Origin: Methanomassiliicoccales archaeon LGM-RCC1 | Lineage (GTDB): Archaea > Thermoplasmatota > Thermoplasmata > Methanomassiliicoccales > Methanomethylophilaceae | NCBI GenBank assembly: GCA_030168575.1 | Contig: CP115555.1 | Location: 930,001 to 994,000, forward strand | Direction of reading: 5' to 3' | Length of the DNA: 64,000 nucleotides | In this document: positions 19,701 to 27,373 of the stretch, piece after piece | Layout of the letters: each line of letters starts with the position of its first letter | How positions within the stretch are numbered: the first letter of the stretch is position 1 | Made by a program: the position numbers and the translations under genes | The notes under the pieces: generated by a model | What the model was told of the DNA's origin: nothing | Database searches by the model: none | The model's input: the letters and a program-made list of their open reading frames with translations, nothing else

Positions 19701-21350
19701 GTGACCGTGAAAGAGGGGGTCACGCTAGCAGCACCCTACAAGACGCAGCTGGCTTTAGGTCCGAGAACGGTCATCACCATCGACGGTACGGTCACAGCCT
19801 TCAACGGTATCGCCGGAACATTCGACGGATCGTCTCCTTCGGAGCTCGTGGTCAACGGTGTGTTCATGACGGGCGAGAGCGATAATCCCGCAACGATCTA
19901 TGCGAAGTACAAGGTCGCCGCAATGTACTACTGCGTGTACGACAGAGGGCCATACGTGAACGTAACGCCCCTCAGAACAGCATCGATCGATGTGATGGAC
20001 GCAGAAGATGCGACGATCTTCGCTTACGGCGCAGTAGACGGAGGCGCCGTCTCCGTCATGGGAAAGTCTGCAGACGAACCTGCTACGATCATCGTCGCCG
20101 AAGGCAGCTCGCTGACGGCAGACATCACGGCAGCCAACGCACGGTTGGTTGCTTTGGGAACATTCGATGGAACAATCTCCAACGGCACAAATGTCGCAGA
20201 GATCAAGGGCATCAGAGGCTTCACAGCAACATTCGATTCCGGCCTTATCCTGAGCGGATCAGTAACGAAGGGTGCGAAGTCCAAGACTCCTGTAATCACT
20301 CTGACGGACGGAACGGTCACCGCAACGGGTCTGACCGTCCCCGAAACAGTGGGATTCGAAGTGAATGCGGGTTCCGCTTTGGCCATTGCTGGGAAGGTAT
20401 CGATCTACACGATGACGGTCGACGGTACCGTCATCGTCAACAGTGGGAAGAACCCCGCAAGTGAGAACAAATCCACATCAGCAGGTTCGCTGACCGTCGT
20501 CAGCGCAACGATCCTCGGATCCCTTGTTGTCCTGCCAGCTGACAACACCAACGGAGAATCCCATGGCGGATCCCTCACGGTCACATCATTGTACATCGGA
20601 ATGGAGTCCGACGACCTCTCCGCTACAGCTATCGCGTCAGCGAGATCCATCGGATTCGCCGATGATGCCGGCATCATCTATCTCAGGGCAGGCTCCACCA
20701 TATCCGACGACGCGGTGACCGACATGAAGGCATCCAGATTCTACGTGGACGGGGAGCTCTACATGACGGTGTACGTCCCCGGCGACAGCACCTGCACCGA
20801 AGCAGATATAGGCAGACCGACGGTAGAGGATTCCATAGCTGGAAAGTGGATGCTGGACGGGGAGGAGGTAGACACCGTCGACCTCACAATGGGCAAGGAC
20901 TATGAGCTGAACGTCAACCACAAAATATACTACGTCACCATCGTGACCGATTCCGGGCTGAAGTCCGTCTCCATCGACGGTATCCTGCTGCTGAACACAG
21001 GCGGCAACGTCTTCGTCTCCACAAAGATGCTCGAGGCAGGCACATACGAGGTCACCTACACCCTGATGAAGAAGTACGAGGAGACCGCCTCCGGGGTACA
21101 GCTCTCGGACCGCCACGGCAACGTCCTGGAGGATCGGAAGTTCGTCCTGTCAGGGACCGACGGCTACGATGACGAGAAGGGATATGCGCTCCGCACATTC
21201 CAGCTGTCCGGTACCGAACCCATCTCTCCGGAACCCGTCGAACCGGAGAAGGAGTCCGAACTGACCATAACCAATCTCCTGCTGTCCCTGTTGTTCGTCA
21301 TCCTTTCGATAATGGCCATCTACCTTGCCCTCAGCCTCGACAGGCGCTGA
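16779..21350 (+). CDS. Giant secreted, membrane-anchored surface protein (adhesin-like) 3
   Basis: 1,523 residues from ATG 16779, which has the same 9-base spacing to AAGGAG as the other two genes; ATG 16773 is also in frame. Signal peptide MSARNTKFLAVLAVFVMAF, then SEQNDAA. Long beta-strand-rich repeat region with many GTLT/GSLT units. C-terminal linker SPEPVEPEKESE, a membrane helix (LLLSLLFVILSIMAIYLAL) and a SLDRR tail. The region of roughly residues 800-1,500 aligns with proteins 1 and 2 (YTTLEKAM, NVYNALNNANPGDTVTIT, the VTDSGLKSVSIDG block). It lacks their leader and shows more divergent codons, so it is an older paralogue or is separately regulated. Confidence 0.8.
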   Translation: MSARNTKFLAVLAVFVMAFSVITVIATSEQNDAANTEETTSDLTINAIDTSVTLTGNGAYYYADNGDTVSAGSDGDYSVTVFVRHGASVTFASKSTHSITVTAYVAATASDSWISGQVTYYKDTKLEFVVAAGGVYTQTITASNNAGNTDHFSITTMDEHTTLKTPYKKDGTTYTFLTDGSKTAYYNEQLIVFPVGSMGTYTVSSLTYSNGTAGTTAVATATVRAATASTGVITFSIGTAATGTMVIGITEAASSMGFTMDKGVATMTAGELNYGFMTTNVSINFYATKAVQVASNSPLNDGNVTISSTSAGIEAAAAAPFIYGKVEAGRFSNAGITATLNNATAHITLNNLNGTGDVINSNKAYVEEYTGTLTISETGTAIVSTSYTRISLESGTFTVANNFHVYENDYINISADSRLVMGENFLVDKATSLGASSGRMIVKGGLDSSAASTALKCSGTFKAHKGMWMSSKVKVDDQNGTGTIDFTEALSRMGIGGTMMGGATFHQTQSVDLISDLTIRNNSVVTVWGTLTIPEGMTLTIDQGSTLIIDSDSAILDVKGDIEVKDGAYLRVYNLESSSVTGSIEGWRGSNIILGAEDTVTASGPLSIANGGSLESQGNLDLYAYNNVGVSLKTSAGSKVVIEGTFSAESKSTSIGGKLILDDAYMGLSSELVLATTGAEADVREVTIARQTSASTSAVLTIKDGVNTFTVASHDGSTDGIDDRTGLEGIKLTVASGTTSRGMDISGHMDYVLPNGSNDYPVVTISGSTPMVKEDLYLGDKVVLNVAANKLAVSGNLYVLSSDARLSVTGKVASTGLITLRTNVDTPTNMIGAYYKPDDLSSIYHYYTTLEKAMDAGATAITIYGAYALNSNLYVPSTVELSNRGDVTIGSRTNTSAVVKFADGAVFRGNGVTVYGTLEFENKDDNRLAHVNCDVAVEGEVSSIYTNVYNALNNANPGDTVTITSTETVTFRSNVTVKEGVTLAAPYKTQLALGPRTVITIDGTVTAFNGIAGTFDGSSPSELVVNGVFMTGESDNPATIYAKYKVAAMYYCVYDRGPYVNVTPLRTASIDVMDAEDATIFAYGAVDGGAVSVMGKSADEPATIIVAEGSSLTADITAANARLVALGTFDGTISNGTNVAEIKGIRGFTATFDSGLILSGSVTKGAKSKTPVITLTDGTVTATGLTVPETVGFEVNAGSALAIAGKVSIYTMTVDGTVIVNSGKNPASENKSTSAGSLTVVSATILGSLVVLPADNTNGESHGGSLTVTSLYIGMESDDLSATAIASARSIGFADDAGIIYLRAGSTISDDAVTDMKASRFYVDGELYMTVYVPGDSTCTEADIGRPTVEDSIAGKWMLDGEEVDTVDLTMGKDYELNVNHKIYYVTIVTDSGLKSVSIDGILLLNTGGNVFVSTKMLEAGTYEVTYTLMKKYEETASGVQLSDRHGNVLEDRKFVLSGTDGYDDEKGYALRTFQLSGTEPISPEPVEPEKESELTITNLLLSLLFVILSIMAIYLALSLDRR

Positions 21351-21441
21351 TGAAGCAAACTCTAATGCAGAATAGAAGTGCCGAGTTCCATTCACTCAGG
21401 ACACGGTCTCACAGATCTGATGAATCCAAGAAAAGGAAAGA

Positions 21442-21460
21442 GGCCAGGGTGACCCTGGCC
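21442..21460. terminator. Bidirectional terminator between converging genes
   Basis: Perfect hairpin GGCCAGGG-TGA-CCCTGGCC lying between surface protein 3 (plus) and the small membrane-protein operon (minus). It can serve both transcripts. Confidence 0.65.
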
Positions 21461-21471
21461 GTTGGGAACGG

Positions 21472-21720
21472 TTACGGCTTCAGTTCATCCGATTCTTTGC
21501 GTATCGGAGGAGAGATCCTGTCGCCTCTGCGATAGGCCGCAATGCATATCAGCAGGATGATCAAGAACGCCGGAAGCAGGCAATATCCTGCCCATACAGC
21601 ATCCTCGCCGAAATCACCCGCCAACAACATCCACGACAGCCAGCTCAGGAGCACCGCGATCAGAAAGACCGTAATCACAATCAACCATTCCTTTATCGAC
21701 CAGTTTGTCATATTGCCCAT
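21472..21720 (-). CDS. Small two-helix membrane protein with GDFGED loop
   Basis: 82 residues from ATG 21720 (GAAGGG lies upstream); ATG 21750 is in frame but would add a cysteine-containing extension lacking in relatives. Two membrane helices flank the loop LLAGDFGEDAVWAGY, the same GxFGED motif as the small proteins at 2891 and 3132. The tail is basic then acidic (RRGDRISPPIRKESDELKP). Its relatives lie on the far side of the surface-protein island. Function unknown. Confidence 0.65.
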   Translation of the reverse strand: MGNMTNWSIKEWLIVITVFLIAVLLSWLSWMLLAGDFGEDAVWAGYCLLPAFLIILLICIAAYRRGDRISPPIRKESDELKP

Positions 21721-21806
21721 AGCAATCCCTTCTGCAGAACAGGTCTGCAATACTGAAGGCGTTCTGCGGATATTTATTCAAGACCTTATCAAGCGGTAAC
21801 TGAACG

Positions 21807-22307
21807 TCAGTCAATCGGAACTCTGGTCATAAGGACAAAATGGTAAATTCCGGTCCATCGCAGAGAAGCGTTCCTGATTGCGTTCTCTTGAAGGAGCGAA
21901 CCTATGCCTATGATCAAAATGACGGGCCCCATTACGATCAGATGGGGGATATCCGAGGTGATGATGCCTGCCAATCTCAGCATCCAGATGGTGACAATGA
22001 TCAAAAGCAGCGATACTATGACGATGCGATACCGGCGGCTGATCGACTTCCTAATCCTGACTATGGTTCTCCGATCCCTTTCGTCATCATAATCCTCTCC
22101 GTTCATAATGGAGGTCAGACTCATATCGCGCCTGTAACACACCAACATAGGCACAAGCGACATCAGGATCGGAATGAACACCGTAACTTGGAACACCAAT
22201 TGGGCATCGGTGTCCAGTTCCCATATGAGGAATGCAACGGTATATACAGCAAGAACGACCGCACTGTTTATCATCAGCCACAGCGCAACCATATAGAGCG
22301 GATCCAT
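21807..22307 (-). CDS. Four-helix membrane protein of unknown function
   Basis: 166 residues, with hydrophobic segments about residues 5-27, 36-58, 95-115 and 120-140. A basic and acidic cytoplasmic-type stretch (NGEDYDDERDRRTIVRIRKSISRRYR) lies between the second and third. GGAGGAGGCGG precedes the ATG. It follows the zinc-ribbon membrane protein by 27 bases and is probably co-transcribed with it and with the FGED protein downstream. I recognise no family. Confidence 0.65.
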   Translation of the reverse strand: MDPLYMVALWLMINSAVVLAVYTVAFLIWELDTDAQLVFQVTVFIPILMSLVPMLVCYRRDMSLTSIMNGEDYDDERDRRTIVRIRKSISRRYRIVIVSLLLIIVTIWMLRLAGIITSDIPHLIVMGPVILIIGIGSLLQENAIRNASLRWTGIYHFVLMTRVPID

Positions 22308-22334
22308 CTTAATTTTGACCGCCTCCTCCTTCTT

Positions 22335-22949
22335 TCAGCGGGACCTAATGAGCGACGTATCCCTTTCGAACGAATACTTCCCATCCGTGTACGTCAGGTT
22401 CAGTACCGCATCCTCATAGGTCTGCGACGAAGGTATCGTGAACGACACCTTACCAGCATAGACCAAACCCAGGTTCTTCATGTCCGTCTGAGATGGGGAA
22501 TACAATTCCTCGCCGACGTTCAGCTCGAAGGAGATCCCGGACCAGTCGATGTACAAAAACTTGTTGTCAGCCAGGAAGATTTGGTATGTGACCTTGTTCC
22601 ATTCAGGTCCCGTCTCCACCTCATCGGTCCCGTAGTCATACACTATGTCCGGTTTCAGGATGCCGGTGAGGTCAATGACGGCATACGCCACCAGAATCAA
22701 GATGATTATGGGGATGATAGCTGTAAGGATGGAATCGCGGTTACGCCTGTACTTGGGAGGTCCGGATCTCAGATATGCGTCGCGGTTCTCGGACGATATG
22801 GTCCTGCCGTCGTTCTGATATGTTTCGTCCTCGGAGGCGAATGTTGCTCCGCAGAACGGACATGATGATTCGCCTTCGTCATGCATTCTTCCGCATTTCC
22901 AACATATCCTAGCCACTATCTCACCGTTTCGAGTCAGAACAGGCTTCAC
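22335..22949 (-). CDS. Zinc-ribbon membrane-anchored protein
   Basis: 204 residues. An N-terminal zinc ribbon CWKCGRMHDEGESSCPFCG (two CxxC pairs) is followed by a charged linker, one membrane helix (ILTAIIPIIILILVAYAVI, about residues 73-92) and an external domain of about 110 residues rich in Tyr, Asp and beta-strand pattern. The zinc ribbon would be cytoplasmic and the C-terminal domain outside. It is the first gene of a three-gene minus-strand set. Architecture is clear; function unknown. Confidence 0.65.
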   Translation of the reverse strand: MKPVLTRNGEIVARICWKCGRMHDEGESSCPFCGATFASEDETYQNDGRTISSENRDAYLRSGPPKYRRNRDSILTAIIPIIILILVAYAVIDLTGILKPDIVYDYGTDEVETGPEWNKVTYQIFLADNKFLYIDWSGISFELNVGEELYSPSQTDMKNLGLVYAGKVSFTIPSSQTYEDAVLNLTYTDGKYSFERDTSLIRSR

Positions 22950-23089
22950 CGTTTAGGTTCCACTTCTGGACCAGCCACGCATCTAAATCTCTGCAGTATG
23001 CACGGGTACTCCGCGTAGCGGGTAATGTGCGCAGAACACTCTGCCGTCGGATCCGCTTTGGATCATGCCTTTGGGCTGTCGGGCCTTTT

Positions 23090-23565
23090 TCACGGTCGTA
23101 CCCCTGAGGATCCTATGCCGTCCGGCCAGGAGACACCTGCTGTATACCGGTACACCGTGAGAATCACGAGTATCCCGATGGAGATACCAATGAATCAGTC
23201 TCTCCGGACGTCTCGGCAAGGTTACCGGGACCCATGATATTGTCCCGACCGTGTGTGGTGATGGACCTCCCCACAGCGCAGGTCTTGTCGCTGTCACGGA
23301 GGCGGGCCCTCGCATAGGACACGATGAACGGCAGGCCACCAGGTAATGAATGGCCCTCTGGTCCGTTCCTGTCATCAGGCATGTCCGGATGTGGTTCGGG
23401 ATACGATGCAGTTGCGCTTCCGCTATCGTCGGTTAGATCGAAACCGCAGTACGTATGACTGGTGACCTCGATCGGAATGCAGTGCACATCCAATCCTGGC
23501 GCGAATGCCGTACCCGGAACGGTCAGCCCGACAGCGTCGTGCATCGTGATTCCTTCTCCATTCAT
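23090..23565 (-). pseudogene. Probable remnant of a membrane protein gene
   Basis: A 133-codon frame from ATG 23565, preceded by a TATA-like TTAAATATT on the minus strand (about 23620-23628), reads MNGEGITMHDAVGLTVPGTA and runs to GNLAETSGE before losing meaning. In the next frame a clear membrane helix (FIGISIGILVILTVYRY) continues to a TGA at 23090-23092. A single frameshift near 23200 would join a soluble domain to this helix. I do not recognise the family, and the whole stretch could be non-coding. Confidence 0.3.
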
Positions 23566-23791
23566 GTCCTTATCCTGCGGATTTCTCGGCAGAGTGTTCC
23601 GCAGTGATAGAGAGAATCTGTCAATATTTAACCAAGGCCTTTCCAGGCGGTACGGTACCAAAAGGTAAGAATTCCCTGTCCGTCGAATAGCAGGTCTAAA
23701 GATCTACGATAGGTATTGAATGTTACTTTTCAAGTGACCTGTTTTTATCTTTCTTACTAGAAACGAATCCTTCAGACACCTTACAAAATCT

Positions 23792-23820
23792 GACCATCTG
23801 GAAAGGTCTTGATTATATAT
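23792..23820 (+). promoter_or_regulatory. Promoter element copy 1: GACC-N9-GGTC plus TATA
   Basis: Inverted repeat GACC/GGTC spaced by nine bases (23792-23808), followed by TTATATAT at 23813-23820 and ACATTT 18 bases later. It is the same unit as 24087-24115. No gene follows copy 1 before copy 2, so it may be an alternative promoter or a duplication. Confidence 0.5.
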
Positions 23821-24086
23821 CCTGCAGCCCCTCGATACATTTGCCTGTCAGCCCGAGAAAGATGCGGACAGCCGGTTACCTAGGCCCACTGAACAGGGCG
23901 CTTTCGGCATAGTAGTGACTGTATTTCATTCCGGGTCCGTCGACGACTCTTGTTGCCCGGGCGGACAGGCTGTTCTTCTCCCCTAGCTATCTCATCGAGA
24001 ATCCATTATAGCACTTCGTCGATTCGTGTTATCCCGGACACGATTTCTCACCCTCATTTCCCCATTGCTGGATGTATTGTCGGACT
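23821..24086. other. Spacer between duplicated promoter elements
   Basis: No credible gene on either strand. Short frames lack start signals and protein-like composition. If copy 1 is an active promoter this stretch would be an untranslated leader of the ABC operon. Confidence 0.35.
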
Positions 24087-24115
24087 GACCATTCGGAAAG
24101 GTCTCGGTTATATAT
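24087..24115 (+). promoter_or_regulatory. Promoter element copy 2 of the ABC transporter operon
   Basis: GACC/GGTC inverted repeat (24087-24103) with TTATATAT at 24108-24115, 295 bases after an almost identical unit. Transcription would start near 24138, giving a leader of about 55 nt. The inverted repeat is a natural candidate site for the TetR regulator encoded last in the operon. Confidence 0.55.
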
Positions 24116-24193
24116 CGAGAGGACTCATACATTTCACGTCGCGCCCGCTCGGAGGGGATTGATCGAAAGGGAGTTAACATCAGGGGTATCGAT

Positions 24194-24901
24194 TTGGAAC
24201 TGAAAGTGAACGGTCTGACTGCCATGCTATCGAACAGGACGGTTCTGGAGAACGTTACGTTCAGCGTCCCCGAGTCCAAATGCTTGGGGGTATGCGGACC
24301 TAATGGTTCCGGAAAGACCACCCTCCTATTGACGATAGCCGGACTGTATGACAGCCATGGTACAGTGACAGTTGATGGGAAGGACGTCGCCGAGGTAGAT
24401 CCCTGCGAAGCAGGCATCCATTACGTCGCAGATACCGCGGCAGCGTTCGATATGACCGTCTCCGAGAATCTCGAGATGTTCTACCAGTGTTACAGAGGAT
24501 ATCCCGGCAGGCACAGGATGGACTCCGACATCGAGGACATCCTGGAAGCGGTGAAACTTGTCGGCCGCAAGGATTCCATGCCGGGTACCCTGTCAGACGG
24601 GATGAGGAAAGGACTGTCCTACGCCAGGACCATGGTGGGACTTCCCGACCTCGTGATCATGGACGAACCGTTCTCCTGTCTGGATACAGAAGGCCGTATC
24701 CATCTGGAGGGGTACGTCAGAGCCCTGAAGTCTCTAGGTACGTCATTCGTAATAAGCTCCAACGACCTAATGAGTCTCCAGAGGGTAAGCGACACCCTGC
24801 TGTTCCTCAAGAAAGGCAAGGTTCTGGACATAATCGACAACAGGGAGGGACTCGATCTTACCGAGAGATATCTCGCGCTCATGAGGGGGGCGAGATTCTG
24901 A
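24194..24901 (+). CDS. ABC transporter ATP-binding protein
   Basis: 235 residues from a TTG start with AGGGG eight bases upstream. Walker A GPNGSGKTT (residues 37-45), signature LSDGMRKG, Walker B LVIMDEP and a switch-region SSND where the usual His is replaced. The Q-loop Gln is not obvious (YVADTAAAFDMTVSEN), a deviation seen in some bacteriocin or drug exporter-type ABC proteins. It powers the permease encoded next, whose start overlaps its stop. No substrate-binding protein is nearby, which suggests an exporter or membrane-integrity system rather than an importer. Confidence 0.85.
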   Translation: MELKVNGLTAMLSNRTVLENVTFSVPESKCLGVCGPNGSGKTTLLLTIAGLYDSHGTVTVDGKDVAEVDPCEAGIHYVADTAAAFDMTVSENLEMFYQCYRGYPGRHRMDSDIEDILEAVKLVGRKDSMPGTLSDGMRKGLSYARTMVGLPDLVIMDEPFSCLDTEGRIHLEGYVRALKSLGTSFVISSNDLMSLQRVSDTLLFLKKGKVLDIIDNREGLDLTERYLALMRGARF

Positions 24902-25539
24902 TCGGAAGGTTCACGCCGGTCCATCTCTCCTATGTGAAGGAGAGGTTCGACGAGAGGAAGGAGGTCCTGATAGGGCTCTCGATCCTGATGCCGATCATCA
25001 TCCTGTTGATGATGCATTGGGTGCCGTTCCATCAGCTGTCGCCTCTGCTGTTGGTGACGCCATTGGTGATGTCGCTCCGTTTCCACAGGGCCTTCCCTCT
25101 GGGGGACATGACCATGGTGCTGATCCTCAGCAGGGACATGCCGACTGTGTCGGAGAGATCCATGAGGCTCCTCCTGAAGAGGACGCTCATATGCACCGCC
25201 ATATCGTCGCTAACCATGGCATGCCTGCTCATGGTGGGCGGATGGTCGCTGTCGTTGGAGGCAGGATGCGTGGCGATCCTGATAGCCCTGGTATTCGTAT
25301 CTAACCTCCTGGTCCTACTGAGGTGGATGGCAATAATCCGCTTCGGAAGGAGGAAAGGAGACGGTGTGACACTCATCTTCATAGCGATGGCGGTAGGATT
25401 GTTCCTGTCGGAGGGATCCGTAGACTGGCCGATATTCGTGGCGCTGCTGGTATCGGCGGTGATAATCATGTGGCTCGTGGCCGAGCTCATGCGGGCGGTA
25501 TGGCTGCCGTCCAAGCAACGCATGTTGGAGGGGATATGA
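24898..25539 (+). CDS. ABC transporter permease subunit
   Basis: About 214 residues with six hydrophobic segments and a basic start (FTPVHLSYVKERFDERKEVLIG) typical of ABC-2-like permeases. The true start is unclear: the frame has no ATG or TTG near the ATPase stop. GAGGGGGG lies seven bases before CTG 24898, which overlaps that stop, so initiation there by coupling is plausible; GTG 24934 is the conventional alternative. The stop overlaps the next ATG in ATGATG. It likely forms the membrane pore for the upstream ATPase. Confidence 0.65.
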   Translation: MIGRFTPVHLSYVKERFDERKEVLIGLSILMPIIILLMMHWVPFHQLSPLLLVTPLVMSLRFHRAFPLGDMTMVLILSRDMPTVSERSMRLLLKRTLICTAISSLTMACLLMVGGWSLSLEAGCVAILIALVFVSNLLVLLRWMAIIRFGRRKGDGVTLIFIAMAVGLFLSEGSVDWPIFVALLVSAVIIMWLVAELMRAVWLPSKQRMLEGI

Positions 25540-26330
25540 TGGACAGGGCGTTAAGCGGCACTGACGTGCTCAGGATGGTGGATGCGTACGAGAACTCCTA
25601 CCTATTCATGGACTGGATAGCTTCCTTCGAGAAGAGGAAGGAGCAGCTCCTGGATGGGAAGGAGAGGAGTCCGGAGGTGATCAATTCTTGGCTCACCGAC
25701 AATGTCCCTTCGGACAGGGTGACCAGGATCTATTCGAGGATGCCGGTGAACACCAGCATCACGGTGGACCGCACGGAGGACTCGGTTATGACCCTGAGGA
25801 TGTATCACGTCTGCGACGATTCCGTCAACAGGGCGCTGTCATCGATCAGGAAATCCTCTCCCGACGTCCTGATCATAGACCTAAGATCCTCAACTGGAGA
25901 CGATTGCAGGGCCGCGATGAGGATGTCCGCCGCGCTGGCGGGCGGGGAGATCTGCAGACAGAAGTACCGCGGGCACGAGTGCAGCACATCGTCCAAAGGT
26001 GCCGAGTTCAGACCATACAAGGTCTTCCTCTTCACCAACAGGGACACGCGCGGATGCGCGGAGATGCTGGCGTCTTGCATATTCGGCAAGATGAAGAACT
26101 GTGTCGCCATCGGAGTGGAGCCTCCGGCATGCGGTGTCGGAATGGAGCTCATGGGCGGATTCCATGCAGATCCGAACTATATGTTCCGCTATGCGGCCTA
26201 CAAGTGGGAGGTCCCCAACGCGGTAGGATCCGGATCCACCATGAAGATCGTCGGCTTCGACTCCGCGAACATAAACGACTATCTGGAATTGGCATACGAG
26301 ATGCTGCGCTCGGAGGGATGGATGACATGA
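25536..26330 (+). CDS. S41 peptidase-like protein lacking the catalytic serine
   Basis: 264 residues without signal peptide. An N-terminal helical region is followed by a fold resembling the C-terminal processing peptidase core: VLIIDLRSSTGDDCRAAMRMS (the DLRxNxGG strand-turn), KVFLFTNRDTRGCAEMLAS (the TxSAAE nucleophile helix) and VAIGVEPPACGVG (the IGExTxG turn). At the nucleophile position the family Ser is Gly, followed by Cys, so it is either inactive or uses another residue. It overlaps the permease stop and the regulator start by four bases each. Location between transporter and regulator suggests a sensing or binding role. Confidence 0.6.
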   Translation: MMDRALSGTDVLRMVDAYENSYLFMDWIASFEKRKEQLLDGKERSPEVINSWLTDNVPSDRVTRIYSRMPVNTSITVDRTEDSVMTLRMYHVCDDSVNRALSSIRKSSPDVLIIDLRSSTGDDCRAAMRMSAALAGGEICRQKYRGHECSTSSKGAEFRPYKVFLFTNRDTRGCAEMLASCIFGKMKNCVAIGVEPPACGVGMELMGGFHADPNYMFRYAAYKWEVPNAVGSGSTMKIVGFDSANINDYLELAYEMLRSEGWMT

Positions 26331-26902
26331 ACAAGAAGAACGACATCCTGCTGAAGACCATCGAGCTCTACCACATCAAGGGGGCGACGGTGTCGCTGGA
26401 CGATATAGCTACCGAGCTCGGATGCAGCAAGACGCTCATCATCCATTACTACGGTACCAAGAGGAACCTGATGTCCAGCTGCTTCACCCTCATCTGCCAC
26501 GAGATCAGGCTCAGGCTGCACGAGGTGTCCGGCCCGGAGGTGTGCACGGTGGAGAACATCCGTTCCTATCTGTCCGATCTCTGGAGGGCGTACTTCGGAT
26601 ACCTGATGGAGAACCCGCAGAAGGCACGTTTCTACATCCAGCATGCCCATAGCCACGGCCCGCTTCCTCCAAAGTACAGGACCGTGGAGGAGGTCATCAA
26701 GAGGATATTCGAGGACAAGTACGGATGCCTCGCCGACGAACATCCCGAGCTGATGTTCGACATCAAGTACATGGTGGCCATCGCCAACGGCATGGCCGCT
26801 CTGGTCTTCGCCGACAGGACGGAGGCATCGGAGGATTTGATGGAACTGTGCATCGACAAGATAATGAACGGCGTGGTGTCCAATAAGGGCGAATCGAACT
26901 GA
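26327..26902 (+). CDS. TetR-family transcriptional regulator
   Basis: 191 residues from ATG 26327, which overlaps the preceding stop as ATGA and follows GGAGGG. The N-terminal helix-turn-helix is typical: LLKTIELYHIKGATVSLDDIATELGCSKTLIIHYYGTKRNLM. The C-terminal all-helical domain (about 140 residues) would bind an effector or dimerise. As last gene of the ABC operon it is a likely autoregulator acting at the GACC/GGTC repeats upstream; that site assignment is inference. Confidence 0.8.
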   Translation: MNKKNDILLKTIELYHIKGATVSLDDIATELGCSKTLIIHYYGTKRNLMSSCFTLICHEIRLRLHEVSGPEVCTVENIRSYLSDLWRAYFGYLMENPQKARFYIQHAHSHGPLPPKYRTVEEVIKRIFEDKYGCLADEHPELMFDIKYMVAIANGMAALVFADRTEASEDLMELCIDKIMNGVVSNKGESN

Positions 26903-26913
26903 GATAAGGGCCC

Positions 26914-26934
26914 GCGGAGCACCTGGTGCTCCGC
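26914..26934 (+). terminator. Terminator of the ABC/TetR operon
   Basis: Perfect hairpin GCGGAGCAC-CTG-GTGCTCCGC 11 bases after the TetR stop. Confidence 0.65.
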
Positions 26935-26935
26935 A

Positions 26936-27149
26936 ATCCCCTCTTCTTTCCTCCAGGAGAAATCCACGGCATCGATGACCTCGATGCCCTCGGGAACCCT
27001 TCGGACACGAGTCTCTCGCGGAACTGCTCCAGTATGACGGATTTGCCGCATCTGCGGATACCTGTGAGGACCTTGATGAGCTCCGGATTTCTGCGGTATT
27101 CCATCATCATATCGAGGTACCTGTGCCTGATAACATAACCGTCTTCCAT
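26936..27149 (-). pseudogene. Truncated AAA ATPase (DUF4143-type), N-terminal fragment
   Basis: From ATG 27149 the frame reads MEDGYVIRHRYLDMMMEYRR then VLTGIRRCGKSVILEQFRERL, the typical opening of large archaeal and bacterial DUF4143 ATPases with Walker A GIRRCGKS. After about 55 residues the homology breaks; a neighbouring frame (EGIEVIDAVDFSW) may hold the next piece. The full family is about 400 residues, so most of the gene is missing, replaced by the end of the TetR operon. It retains an elaborate palindromic promoter region. Confidence 0.6.
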
Positions 27150-27167
27150 GGATTACGGAAGGGATTT

Positions 27168-27207
27168 ATTGGATTGCAATCCAATTATAATTGGATGCTC
27201 ATCCAAT
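27168..27207 (-). promoter_or_regulatory. Two palindromes with TTGGAT half-sites upstream of the truncated ATPase
   Basis: A perfect 18-bp palindrome (arms ATTGGATTG/CAATCCAAT, 27168-27185) and a second one ATTGGATG-CT-CATCCAAT (27190-27207) sit directly upstream of a TATA-like AATAAATCC on the minus strand. Four ATTGGAT half-sites in 40 bases look like a cooperative operator. Confidence 0.55.
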
Positions 27208-27373
27208 CAGTGAGCCTCCAGGCGAAGTGGCTGACAGGAGCATAAGGCGCATAGCGCCGAATGCTCCGTTCTTCTTTGACACCCACTTCATCAAATGTTC
27301 GATTCTTTCGTCCTCTTCTCCATCGCTCCATAAACACATTCATATTGGTCCAGCCCCATCCAGGCCCGATAAC

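Noticed and set aside
23260-23420. Possible RNA gene in the gene-poor stretch between the zinc-ribbon protein and the ABC operon
   Set aside because: No tRNA cloverleaf, no stable long hairpin and no conserved box that I can identify; weak coding remnants explain it better.
24487-24897. N-terminal extension of the permease frame overlapping the ABC ATPase
   Set aside because: Arg/Gly-rich out-of-frame translation of the ATPase gene; the permease must begin near the ATPase stop.
27191-27373. Upstream extension of UMP kinase
   Set aside because: The extra 61 residues do not match the family, include the operator palindrome DNA, and the ATG at 27374 gives the normal N-terminus.
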